A program made the translations under genes and the position numbers. Below, piece by piece: positions 24,969 through 33,213 of a stretch of DNA of 38,631 bases. Within the stretch, counting starts at the first letter, position 1. Each line of letters begins with the position of its first letter. This DNA is from Neptunomonas qingdaonensis (GTDB taxonomy: Bacteria > Pseudomonadota > Gammaproteobacteria > Pseudomonadales > Balneatricaceae). The stretch spans positions 13,160 to 51,790 of the forward strand of contig NZ_FOOU01000021.1 of NCBI RefSeq assembly GCF_900113275.1, read 5' to 3'. Below the pieces are notes generated by a model that ran no database searches, was not told the DNA's origin, and saw nothing but the letters and a program-made list of their open reading frames with translations.

Positions 24969-26738
24969 TCAGGCGGGGTAATCGACTATTCCCGGGTTAC
25001 CCTCAACATTTTTCAGTTTCGGCGTATTCAGTTTATCAATACTCGCCACCTTGCGGTCTTTAAGGTATTCAGCCACCACATCCCAGATATCAGCACCTTC
25101 TGAGCGCGCACCGACCGTTGCCCAGCCACTCACTTTATAAGATTTATCAGCTTCAATCTTCTCGCCATTGTCCAGTGTCATTTCAGTGATGCGCTTGCCG
25201 ATAGTCTCAACCGGATCACAGACATAATCAAAGCCGCCTACACGTACCATATCGCCACCAGATTGAAGATAGGGCTCTGGATTAAATAAATTGTCAGCAA
25301 CATCCTCCAGAATTAACTTGAGTTCAGAACCTTTCATCTCACGTACGTATGTTTCAGGATAAGTCAGACACGTCTGATCCAGTACATGCTCCATGGTTAC
25401 CATCTGTCCTTTCAAGACGGTTGTTCCCCAGCGAAAGCCTGGTGACAGCGAGATCTGGGCATCATTTACTGAACGTAATGCATCACAAATAACCTGATCG
25501 AATGTTCCGTTAAAGTTACCACGACGGAACATCAGCTCATCAGCCGGTGCCAATGCTTCCGTTAACCAAGGAAGGTAAGGTTCACGAATATCCGTGATTA
25601 ATTGAGCCATCGCGGCATCAGGTGCCAGTAATTCAGAAAATACCGGCATTAAACGATAGCGGAAATCCTGAACTTTCCCTTCGCGTATATCCAGATCCAT
25701 AACACCTACAAATTTACCATTGGACCCCACATTACAGACCAGTGTTTTACCTCCGTTATTTTTAACAATAGTCGGTGCAGGTATACCATCATGCGTGTGG
25801 CCACCGAGAATCACATCAACACCGGAAACACGATTTGCCATCGCCAGATCTACATCCATACCGTTGTGCGACAGCACAATAACGGCATCTACATTTTCTG
25901 ACCCACGAATGTGATCCACTTGCTCCTGTAGACGGTCATCGTAAATATCAAACGTCCAGTCCGGGATAAAACGTGCAGGATTGGCAATTTTAGTCCGAGG
26001 AAATGCCTGCCCGATGATGGCGATACGTGCACCGCCAATTTCGCGGATACTGTAAGGCTGGAAAACGTGCCCGGTATCTTCATCATGAATATATTCATCG
26101 GCACCCTCAAACAGCGCATCTTCGGTAATAAATACATTCTGCGCTAAAAATTCTCCATCAAATGCTTTGATGTTCTTAAGAATCTCCTCCTGATGATAGG
26201 TAAACTCCCAATGACCCGTCATAACATCGACGCCCAATTCATTGGCCGCTTTGACCATATCCATTCCACGGGTTTTATAGGAAGTACCCGATCCTTGCCA
26301 GGTATCACCGCCATCCAGCAATAAGGTTTTTTCACGTCCGTAAGATTCACGTAAGCGCTCGACCAGCGTTTTGATATGCGCAAAACCACCCACTTTTCCG
26401 TATTTGGCCGCCGCTTCTTCATACTGTAAACAAGAGAATGCATGTGCCTCTAAAGAGTTTGGCGTAATGCCGAAGTGGTTTAAAAGCTTATCTCCCACCA
26501 GATGAGGTGCCTGCCCTTGTGCCGCCCCCATACCTAGATTGACATTTGGTTCTCTGAAATAGATAGGAAGCAACTGCGCATGGCAATCTGTCATATGCAA
26601 TAAACGAACATTACCAAAATTGGCTACCTCATACGGATCAGCTGAATGCTTTGTTGCGGCAAACCCGGTTGAGGGCAAAACACCAGCAGCACCAGCAAGG
26701 CCTAAAAGTTGTGCGAACTCACGACGAGACATGGACAT
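24969..26738 (-). CDS. soxB: SoxB, thiosulfohydrolase
   Basis: SoxB hydrolyses the terminal sulfone from SoxY-bound thiosulfate, releasing sulfate in the periplasm. The 589-residue protein has a Tat signal (SMSRREFAQLLGLAGAAG) and the dimanganese 5'-nucleotidase-type site: D51 and H53 in MTDCHAQ, D145 in DGGDTWQGS, the SoxB-specific GHWEF (175-179), SHNG, and GGHTHDG. The C-terminal domain includes SPGFRWGT, typical of SoxB. A longer frame starts at 26783; the ATG at 26738 has AAGGTG 6 nt upstream and starts the Tat signal, so I use it. Last gene of the cluster; a terminator follows at 24922. Confidence 0.97.
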   Translation of the reverse strand: MSMSRREFAQLLGLAGAAGVLPSTGFAATKHSADPYEVANFGNVRLLHMTDCHAQLLPIYFREPNVNLGMGAAQGQAPHLVGDKLLNHFGITPNSLEAHAFSCLQYEEAAAKYGKVGGFAHIKTLVERLRESYGREKTLLLDGGDTWQGSGTSYKTRGMDMVKAANELGVDVMTGHWEFTYHQEEILKNIKAFDGEFLAQNVFITEDALFEGADEYIHDEDTGHVFQPYSIREIGGARIAIIGQAFPRTKIANPARFIPDWTFDIYDDRLQEQVDHIRGSENVDAVIVLSHNGMDVDLAMANRVSGVDVILGGHTHDGIPAPTIVKNNGGKTLVCNVGSNGKFVGVMDLDIREGKVQDFRYRLMPVFSELLAPDAAMAQLITDIREPYLPWLTEALAPADELMFRRGNFNGTFDQVICDALRSVNDAQISLSPGFRWGTTVLKGQMVTMEHVLDQTCLTYPETYVREMKGSELKLILEDVADNLFNPEPYLQSGGDMVRVGGFDYVCDPVETIGKRITEMTLDNGEKIEADKSYKVSGWATVGARSEGADIWDVVAEYLKDRKVASIDKLNTPKLKNVEGNPGIVDYPA

Positions 26739-26806
26739 ATAATCACCTTCGGGGCAAAAAAATACCCGCAGCAGCACCGCCACTACAGGTATTTTTTGAT
26801 AGCATG

Positions 26807-27226
26807 TTATTGAGGTACGGAGAGGTGCCAGTTTTTCTCAGCATCAATTTGCTGCTGCACACCTAAACGGGCATGATATTTGGCCTGTGCTGCCAAAGTT
26901 AGCGCTTTGCTATAATCACCTTCAGCCGAAGCCGCCTCAGCATCTTTGATAATGCCTTTGGTTAGTTTCCACTCAAAACCAACCTTGGCTGCTGCTTCAT
27001 TTTCAGCTTTGGCTTTAGCTATCAGTGCATCAGCATTTTCTTTAGTGGCTTCAACACTCGCCTCGATCTCTTCCGGATGATTGGTTGAATATTCCTTACC
27101 TTCCCAGCTAAAGGTGTGCCCTTTACCATACATCGCACGATTCATTTCGAATACTTCATCATACGTTTCAGCCATGGCCACGTTAGGCAGAAGAACAATA
27201 GCCATCATTGTTATTAATTTTTTCAT
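26807..27226 (-). CDS. soxK: SoxK, SoxXA-binding protein
   Basis: The 139-residue protein has a signal peptide (MKKLITMMAIVLLPNVAMA) and a small helical mature part with conserved YDEVFEMNRAMYGKGHTFSWEGK-type opening (about residues 22-44), KVGFEWKLTKGIIKDAE, and a final ALTLAAQAKYHARLGVQQQ. This is the pattern of the SoxK/SAXB family, which binds and strengthens SoxAX. No cysteine or heme motif is present. It lies 11 nt downstream of soxA and 68 nt upstream of soxB, its usual place. Confidence 0.85.
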   Translation of the reverse strand: MKKLITMMAIVLLPNVAMAETYDEVFEMNRAMYGKGHTFSWEGKEYSTNHPEEIEASVEATKENADALIAKAKAENEAAAKVGFEWKLTKGIIKDAEAASAEGDYSKALTLAAQAKYHARLGVQQQIDAEKNWHLSVPQ

Positions 27227-27237
27227 CTGAGCATCTC

Positions 27238-28104
27238 CTATTTACGTGAACCCGGGCCATTAACAACCAAACCATTGCTCATGTACGTCTGGAAAAACTC
27301 CAGATTGCGAAACGTTGTACTCTGCATATCCAACGGTTTTGAACGGCTATCCTGATGGCAGCCTTTATAACGACGATGCAAAGTCCCTAGTTCTCCCCAT
27401 TTTGAACGAAAGACAGGGAAGTGGCTGGGATGGCCTAACGCTGGACCGGCCAGATCTGCCCGAATCCGGATATTTGACCCCTGCAAATGACAATTTGAGC
27501 AGGATAAGTTCAGCTGACCACGCTTTGTATAGAAGAACTCCTTACCATCAAGGTAAGCGGCCAACGCCTCTTTATCACCTTCTGGTATTTTGATATCAAA
27601 CACCTTACCCCGGGATGTCCAGGCCATATATGCAGAGACTTTAGCTATCGCACCTTTTCCCCACTTCAATGGCGCTTCGCCATTATTCTCACGGCACTCG
27701 TTGATTTCCTGCTCTAAGGTTTTCACCGTACCTTGTTCTTTGTTCCAGTACGGGAAGTTTTGTCGTATACCGATCCCTCCGTTCTCAAAACAGTCGGCAT
27801 ATCCTTTACCGTTGGCAAACGGCGTATTAAATAATCGTTCGCCTTCTTCGACATCAAATTCGTAGGGTGGAAACTCTTCAAGTTCTTCCCATTGGGATCT
27901 GGAATCCGCATCCACTGCATAAATACCATTAACATAATCTGACAACTCAGAATCAGGAAAGCGGCTTTGATAGTAGCTTCGCAACGCCATACGATCCGCT
28001 TCAGGGTTAACAGTATCCAGCGTCGTACCCGACCCTGCTGCAGCTACAAGCTGTGAGCCCATGATAAGACTCATACCGATCGTTAAATTTTTTATTATTC
28101 TCAT
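27238..28104 (-). CDS. soxA: SoxA, L-cysteine S-thiosulfotransferase subunit (monoheme)
   Basis: SoxA with SoxX attaches thiosulfate to the SoxY cysteine. The 288-residue protein has a signal peptide (about 1-23). Only one CxxCH is present, CSNCH at 202-206; at the first-domain position it has C105 and C137, likely a disulfide, so this is a monoheme SoxA rather than the diheme Paracoccus type. C249 in RYKGCHQDSRS is the axial heme ligand and active-site cysteine, although the family usually has CN at this spot rather than CH. It lies between soxZ and soxK. Confidence 0.95.
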   Translation of the reverse strand: MRIIKNLTIGMSLIMGSQLVAAAGSGTTLDTVNPEADRMALRSYYQSRFPDSELSDYVNGIYAVDADSRSQWEELEEFPPYEFDVEEGERLFNTPFANGKGYADCFENGGIGIRQNFPYWNKEQGTVKTLEQEINECRENNGEAPLKWGKGAIAKVSAYMAWTSRGKVFDIKIPEGDKEALAAYLDGKEFFYTKRGQLNLSCSNCHLQGSNIRIRADLAGPALGHPSHFPVFRSKWGELGTLHRRYKGCHQDSRSKPLDMQSTTFRNLEFFQTYMSNGLVVNGPGSRK

Positions 28105-28174
28105 TCGTTAGTACTCCACCCTTAGCATCGCCGGGTTAAGCAAGCCCCTTAGTTAGTTATCGGGGCCGCTCTGA

Positions 28175-28492
28175 TTATTTAATCGCCGCGGTCTCTGTAC
28201 CTGTTTTGCCTGTACTCTCAATCCAGTCCATGGTCATTTCATCACCACTGGCACCACCCTCGAAAGAGAATGCAAAGTAAGGGTTTTTAGAAACAGCCGG
28301 CCCCAGATTAGCTTCAAATACTACTTTATCGGCGAGTTTTACAATCAGAGTCTGTAAAAATAACGCGGGAATTAATTCACCCGTTTTAGCATCTTTTCGT
28401 TGGCCTGACTCCATAACATGTTTAGCCATCATCTTGACACTGGTGTTACCACCAGAAGATTTTGCTTTAACTTTTAAAATACCTTTAGCCAT
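28175..28492 (-). CDS. soxZ: SoxZ, sulfur carrier partner of SoxY
   Basis: SoxZ is the immunoglobulin-like partner of SoxY in the periplasmic carrier complex. The 105-residue sequence has the typical KVKAKSSGGNTSVKMMAKHVMESGQRKDAKTG region (two parts around residues 8-40), LIPALFLQTLIV and NPYFAFSFEGG. It has no signal peptide and is exported with SoxY, whose Tat signal serves both. A GAAACTGAGATGG context gives a GAG-type Shine-Dalgarno. Confidence 0.96.
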   Translation of the reverse strand: MAKGILKVKAKSSGGNTSVKMMAKHVMESGQRKDAKTGELIPALFLQTLIVKLADKVVFEANLGPAVSKNPYFAFSFEGGASGDEMTMDWIESTGKTGTETAAIK

Positions 28493-28555
28493 CTCAGTTT
28501 CTCCAAATTCGTATTAACCGGCGCAACTTAGCTCTTGTAACTTAAGCCTCGCGAC

Positions 28556-29017
28556 TTAACCGCCACAACCACCGATAGTCACTTTCACTTCTTTAGCGGC
28601 ACTGTAAAGTTTGCCATTTGCTTTTACTACAGCGGTTACTTTGGTTGATTTACCCATACGTACGCGGGTAGACACATCGGCTTTAGTTCCTGCCGGAATA
28701 ATAAACTCAGCAGCTAATGGTGAAGGGTTACCCTCAATAAAAATACTCATAGACTCAACACCTGATAAGGTCGAGACTACTGTTACCGGAACAACAGCGC
28801 CATTTTCAGCAATATCAGGCGCTTTTAATGTCACTTCTGCACTTTCTTCAGGTGTAGCCGAGTCGAATAAAGCATTCATGGCGGCTGTTTGCTCTTTCGC
28901 CTGAAAAGCATCTTTACTCCATGCGGCAAATGCAATTTTTGGCATCAATACACTGGCACCGATCAATGCCCCACCGGTTGCAATGGCTTTCACCACCGTT
29001 CGACGATTTATACTCAT
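28556..29017 (-). CDS. soxY: SoxY, sulfur substrate carrier
   Basis: SoxY carries the sulfur substrate on the Cys of its C-terminal GGCGG; here VTIGGCGG ends the protein and C151 is the carrier residue. The 153-residue precursor has a Tat-type signal (NRRTVVKAIATGG, about 4-16, then a hydrophobic stretch to AFA-A32). The mature part is an Ig-like fold. It is 63 nt upstream of soxZ and 36 nt downstream of soxX, within the operon. Confidence 0.97.
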   Translation of the reverse strand: MSINRRTVVKAIATGGALIGASVLMPKIAFAAWSKDAFQAKEQTAAMNALFDSATPEESAEVTLKAPDIAENGAVVPVTVVSTLSGVESMSIFIEGNPSPLAAEFIIPAGTKADVSTRVRMGKSTKVTAVVKANGKLYSAAKEVKVTIGGCGG

Positions 29018-29053
29018 TTTCTCTATCCTCTGACTTCATCTACTCGTGGCAGA

Positions 29054-29416
29054 TCAAAACTGGTAAATGTACTCAACAACCGCATCAATTTCTTCTTCTG
29101 AGAGAATCCAATGCTTACCGAGTGGCGGCATAATAGTAATTGGATTTGTTTTGCTCGCATCCCATATTTGTGCACGTAGCAAGCGTTTATCAGGAAAACG
29201 TTGTGCCATAGCAACCATAGGTGGCCCCTGATTACCTGGAAGATTAGCGTCCGGATCGTTTATCTGATGGCAAGAGATACAGTTACCTCTTGATTTACCC
29301 ATATAAACAGCCTTTCCTTCAGCGATAACGTCGTCCACTGTGGCCGCACTCGCAGGTGCTGTCGCTATCAACGCCAACAAGCCTGCTGCGCACATCGAAG
29401 TGGTCAGTTTACGCAT
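29054..29416 (-). CDS. soxX: SoxX, cytochrome c subunit
   Basis: SoxX is the small monoheme partner of SoxA that carries electrons from the attachment reaction. The 120-residue precursor has a signal peptide cleaved near residue 24 (APASA-A). The heme motif is CISCH (C46, C49, H50), and M96 in TIMPPLGKHWILSEEEID is the axial ligand. It has the short form typical of monoheme SoxX. A 88-nt gap separates it from soxD, with a short hairpin at 29434-29449. Confidence 0.95.
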   Translation of the reverse strand: MRKLTTSMCAAGLLALIATAPASAATVDDVIAEGKAVYMGKSRGNCISCHQINDPDANLPGNQGPPMVAMAQRFPDKRLLRAQIWDASKTNPITIMPPLGKHWILSEEEIDAVVEYIYQF

Positions 29417-29433
29417 TCGTTTCTCCTCTGAAA

Positions 29434-29449
29434 CTGTCTTAACTGACAG
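29434..29449. other. Short hairpin between soxD and soxX
   Basis: CTGTC and GACAG pair around 6 nt. On the plus strand seven T residues follow (29451-29457), but the genes here are on the minus strand, where only TTTC follows. It could be a weak attenuator or processing site within the sox transcript. Confidence 0.3.
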
Positions 29450-29504
29450 ATTTTTTTATTGTTATAGAATAAAACGCTTTAAAAATATTTATTATCCTGG
29501 CCTT

Positions 29505-30545
29505 TTACTTACTTACGCGACTCAACTCGACCATATAGATGACCGCTTCTTCAACCTGCTGATCACTCAGATCAACACGCCCGCCTTTAGGTGGCATGAT
29601 GCCAGAAGATCCACTAAAGCCATTAATCGCATGCCCCACTAATACAGAGATACCCTGTTTAACACGCGGTGCCCACTCTTCATGATCGCCCAGCTTAGGT
29701 GAACCTGCTATGCCTGAACCATGACAAACTTTGCAGGCATTTTCAAATATCTCTTTGCCGGCAACTGCTTTATCCGATAATTCAACAGGCTTGGCATCAT
29801 CAATGTCGCTTGAGTCCTCTCCTGTCAGAGCCGCTTTACGTGCATGGGCTTTTTCTCTTTCAAGCTCTTCCTGCCCCTCATGAGAAGCAGCGGGCGCATC
29901 CGCACCTTCAATAAAGTGACCAACGGGAGTAATCCCTGATAACGTTCCCTGTATCGTCATGGTTTTAGGGTCATCACACGCTTTCATACAACGCTTATTG
30001 TGGCCATCGGGTCTTGGGTCGTCAAAGAAGCCATCTTTATTCGGCATTTCTATTTGTGCAAGATTCTCATTAGTTAACACAAAGTCATCTTCAACTATTT
30101 CATTCAGGTATAACACATAAGCCGTTAATTGATATGTCTGCTCATCCGTCAATGAACGTGGAGCAGTAAAAGGCATCGCACGTCGAATATAATCGTACAA
30201 CGTCGATGCATATGGCCAATATGACCCCACTGTTTTAGTTGGTCGCTCGTCTTTCAATGTGCCAAAACCGCCTGCCAATACAGGCCAGCGCGCCTCGCCT
30301 TCACCAAAAAAACCATGACAGGTTGCGCATAACTGTTCATATACAACCTCACCATCAGCAACACTACCCTCTCCGGGAGGAAGCCCTTTACCATCCGGAC
30401 GAATATCGATATCCCACCCTGCGATCTGCTCCGGTGTGGCCGTCTGACCAAATCCATACTTTTCTGCGGCGTTGACAGGTAGCGCAATAAATAATGCGGC
30501 ACCCAGTAATGAAGATATGGCTGTTTGCTTAAGAGATCTGTACAT
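29505..30545 (-). CDS. soxD: SoxD, diheme cytochrome c of sulfane dehydrogenase
   Basis: SoxD accepts electrons from the Mo enzyme SoxC. Two CxxCH motifs are present: CATCH (73-77) and CKVCH (271-275), with Met ligands near 124 and 317 (AMPFTAPRSL and GIMPPKGG). A signal peptide ends about residue 26 (LPVNA). Between the heme domains is a charged linker (about 215-250, Glu/Lys/Asp-rich). The ATG at 30545 has GGGGAGG 6 nt upstream; the longer frame to 30614 lies in soxC. The true start overlaps the soxC stop by 17 nt, so expression is coupled to soxC. Confidence 0.95.
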   Translation of the reverse strand: MYRSLKQTAISSLLGAALFIALPVNAAEKYGFGQTATPEQIAGWDIDIRPDGKGLPPGEGSVADGEVVYEQLCATCHGFFGEGEARWPVLAGGFGTLKDERPTKTVGSYWPYASTLYDYIRRAMPFTAPRSLTDEQTYQLTAYVLYLNEIVEDDFVLTNENLAQIEMPNKDGFFDDPRPDGHNKRCMKACDDPKTMTIQGTLSGITPVGHFIEGADAPAASHEGQEELEREKAHARKAALTGEDSSDIDDAKPVELSDKAVAGKEIFENACKVCHGSGIAGSPKLGDHEEWAPRVKQGISVLVGHAINGFSGSSGIMPPKGGRVDLSDQQVEEAVIYMVELSRVSK

Positions 30546-31854
30546 TAGTGACCTCCCCATTGGCCGCAACCTGCCACGTATGAATAGAGTTTTTATGGTA
30601 TATCGAATTGCCACCGCGTATTTTACGTAACTGCTTTAATGTAGGTTGCACATAGCCAGTTTCATCGATAGCTCTGGCTTGTAATAACCACGGCTGGCCA
30701 TCCCATTTAGTGACGAGGCTGAAGCGAGTTAACGCTTTGGCTAGTACTAAACCTTTCAATTTCGCAGGCGTCCAGCTAACACCGCCATCAAAGGAGACGT
30801 CTACCTGTTTAATCTTACCCCGGCCTGACCAGGCAACACCTTCAATCTCAATCAAGCCACTCTGCTTAATAGGATTCTCAGGACACGGGTTAGTAATAAC
30901 GGAATTGGTTTCCTGCACAAAAGAAAACTTACGGGCACGTCCATCAGGCATTAAATCCGTGTATTTAGATGTTTCCTCACGGTGATACCAGGGCTTATCG
31001 CCTATTTCTAAGCGGCGTAACCATTTAACAGAGGTATTCCCTTCCCAGCCAGGATTAATTAAACGCAACGGATAACCTTGTTCAGGACGAAGCATTTCAC
31101 CATTCTGAGCATAAACAACCAAGGTATCATCTAATGCTTTTTCAAGTGGAATTGAACGGCTCATGTGAGCACCATCAGCACCTTCTGCGAGAATCCACTT
31201 ACCTTCCGGCTGAACGCCCACTTCTTCAAGCAACGTCCGCAAGGGTACGCCGGTCCATTCACAACAACTCAACATGCCATGAGTGAACTGCAACGCTTCC
31301 ATCTGCGCACCTTTCCACTCCATTCCACCATTGGCCGGACATTCAATAAATTTGATTTCAGAGACCGATGGAAAACGCATTAAATCGGCCATGGTAAAAA
31401 TAATCGGCCTATTCACAAGACCATGAATAATTAAACGATGTTCTTCAGGGTTTATCTGAGGCACGCCGGCATGATAACGCTCAAAGACCAGGCCATTAGG
31501 TGTAATAATGCCTTTAAGATCCTGCAGTGGAGACATAGAGATTGAAGAAATAGATTCAGCGGTTAACCAGGGAACTGTACGACGAACCACATGGCTTTCA
31601 TACTGAGAAGGCTGTCCATAAGGAAACTCAACCACGCCGTGCCCAAGCATTTTACTCCACTTAGGCTCCATTGGTGGAAGGTTGCTAGTGTCAGCTATTG
31701 CTTGAGTCGCTGAGAATGTGGCCGCTAAACCACCCACTGTCATGACACCTTTTCGCAGAAAGTCGCGTCGCTCATTAATAGAAAGCCCTTCAGACTCTTT
31801 CGCGAGCTGTGCCATCAGATGACGAGTACCGGGCCTCTTGATAATTCTGGACAT
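30529..31854 (-). CDS. soxC: SoxC, sulfane dehydrogenase molybdenum subunit
   Basis: SoxC is a sulfite-oxidase-family molybdoprotein that with SoxD oxidises the sulfane sulfur left on SoxY. The 441-residue precursor has a Tat signal (NERRDFLRKG, about 27-36), the Mo ligand C172 in FIECPANGG, the Mo-domain segment GWEGNTSVKWLRRLE (about 268-282), and a C-terminal dimerisation domain with DVSFDGGVSWTPAKL. CGGAGG lies 5 nt before the ATG. First gene of the sox cluster. With soxCD, thiosulfate should be oxidised fully to sulfate without stored sulfur globules. Confidence 0.96.
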   Translation of the reverse strand: MSRIIKRPGTRHLMAQLAKESEGLSINERRDFLRKGVMTVGGLAATFSATQAIADTSNLPPMEPKWSKMLGHGVVEFPYGQPSQYESHVVRRTVPWLTAESISSISMSPLQDLKGIITPNGLVFERYHAGVPQINPEEHRLIIHGLVNRPIIFTMADLMRFPSVSEIKFIECPANGGMEWKGAQMEALQFTHGMLSCCEWTGVPLRTLLEEVGVQPEGKWILAEGADGAHMSRSIPLEKALDDTLVVYAQNGEMLRPEQGYPLRLINPGWEGNTSVKWLRRLEIGDKPWYHREETSKYTDLMPDGRARKFSFVQETNSVITNPCPENPIKQSGLIEIEGVAWSGRGKIKQVDVSFDGGVSWTPAKLKGLVLAKALTRFSLVTKWDGQPWLLQARAIDETGYVQPTLKQLRKIRGGNSIYHKNSIHTWQVAANGEVTNVQIS

Positions 31855-32350
31855 TACACCTCCGAATATTCACGCTAATTTTTGATTATTATTATTATGC
31901 ATAGCACTTCTATTTCTTGCTTATATCGTGCCGCACTGGCTGCACACTTTTGCCGGGATTCTCAGGTAAAAATAATGCAATGATTAATCTCGTTTTTTAT
32001 TATTTTTTGATATAAGCATATAATAGATAATACAACATTAGCACATCCTAAAACAAAATGAGATAAAATAACAAGCTACATCTTATATTTCTAATACTTA
32101 ATTAGTCTAAAAAAAAGAAGATTTATGAGCTCAATTACGCAAGATATCAGGCTTTTAATACCTATCAGCGCAAGGTAGAAATAGCCGTACAGAAAAATAG
32201 CCACGATAAAGATTCGTCGCCGTTTTGACATGTCTGTAAAGGGATGCAGGGAAATGCAGAGAAATACAGCAATAAATATTTTTTGAAAAATAGCGGGAAT
32301 AGGCAGGCATTCACCTGCCAAATCAATAGCAGCTTAGCTAAAAGGCTGTA
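31855..32350. other. AT-rich region upstream of soxC
   Basis: A 496-nt stretch with very AT-rich bases, expected to hold the sox promoter on the minus strand. An inverted repeat CTAAT-N5-ATTAG is at 32091-32105. The only longer frame (32091-32321, minus, 76 codons) has hydrophobic stretches but no Shine-Dalgarno, and I do not accept it. No tRNA or known RNA is seen. The proximal part 31900-31990 has a GG-N10-GC pair (31919-31932), too weak to call a sigma-54 promoter. Confidence 0.5.
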
Positions 32351-33127
32351 TTAGCAGTGCTTCCATGTGGGAGCACGCTTGCTAATAAACGCGTCAATCC
32401 CTTCTTTAGCATCGTCAATCATAATATTTTCGGTCATTACCCGGCTACAACGGGCATAAGCATCAGCCAAAGGGAGCTCTTTTTGTTCATAAAATGCTTT
32501 TTTACCGATAGCGAGTGTTTTCCTCGACTTACTCGCAATCAATGTTGCGACACCGTCCACATAAGCGTCTAAGTCACTATCAGCTATCACTTTATTAACT
32601 AATCCCATTTGCTCAGCACGAACCGCATTGATCAACTCTCCTGTCAGTAACAATTCCATTGAATGTTTCTGTGAAACCGCTCTGGACAGTGCAACCATCG
32701 GCGTAGAACAAAACAAACCAATATTGACTCCCGGTGTACCAAAACGCGCTGATTCTGCGGCATAAGCGAGATCACAGCTGGCGACCAACTGACAACCCGC
32801 CGCCGTTGCCACACCGTGAACCTGAGCAATAACCGGCACAGAAAGACTAACAATACGCTGCATCATCTGGGAGCAGGTATCAAAGGTACATTCGTAAAAA
32901 GACTCCTCGCCTGAATCGAGCATCTCTTTCAAGTCATGTCCGGCACAAAATCCTTTACCGTCACCTTTTATCACAACAACCCGGACTGAAATGTCTTCAT
33001 CAAGTAAGTTCAACTGATCAATCAGTACAGTCATAAGTGCCATTGATAAGCTGTTATAAGAAGTGGCTCGGGATAAGGTTAACGTCGCGACGCCGTTTGC
33101 ATCAGTGCGTTGGATTAATTCGCTCAT
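32351..33127 (-). CDS. Enoyl-CoA hydratase/isomerase family protein (ECHDC3-like)
   Basis: The 258-residue protein has the crotonase fold. The oxyanion-hole segment GFCAGHDLKEM (59-69) and the C-terminal DDAKEGIDAFISKRAPTWKH are closest to the ECHDC3 group. In hydratases a Glu is needed at the GxxxGxxxE-type helix and at the following position; here the first site reads GVATAAGCQLV (Q113) and the second TPGVNIGL (G133). Both glutamates therefore appear absent and normal hydratase activity is unlikely; the actual substrate is unknown. It is on the minus strand between the sox promoter region and the Abi_C-like gene. Confidence 0.85.
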   Translation of the reverse strand: MSELIQRTDANGVATLTLSRATSYNSLSMALMTVLIDQLNLLDEDISVRVVVIKGDGKGFCAGHDLKEMLDSGEESFYECTFDTCSQMMQRIVSLSVPVIAQVHGVATAAGCQLVASCDLAYAAESARFGTPGVNIGLFCSTPMVALSRAVSQKHSMELLLTGELINAVRAEQMGLVNKVIADSDLDAYVDGVATLIASKSRKTLAIGKKAFYEQKELPLADAYARCSRVMTENIMIDDAKEGIDAFISKRAPTWKHC

Positions 33128-33213
33128 TTCAAACCCTCTTATTTAATAACCTGTTCTTGAAAGCCAGTTTTTACTAAAAGACACAAGACAAAAGTGCTAA
33201 AAAAAAGACACTG

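Noticed and set aside
31919-31932. GG-N10-GC spacing upstream of soxC, like a sigma-54 promoter
   Set aside because: The -12 half reads AAGCA and lacks the TT of the consensus; such spacing is common by chance.
32091-32321. 76-codon minus-strand frame with hydrophobic stretches upstream of soxC
   Set aside because: AT-rich bases give hydrophobic codons by chance; no Shine-Dalgarno at either possible start and no recognised similarity.
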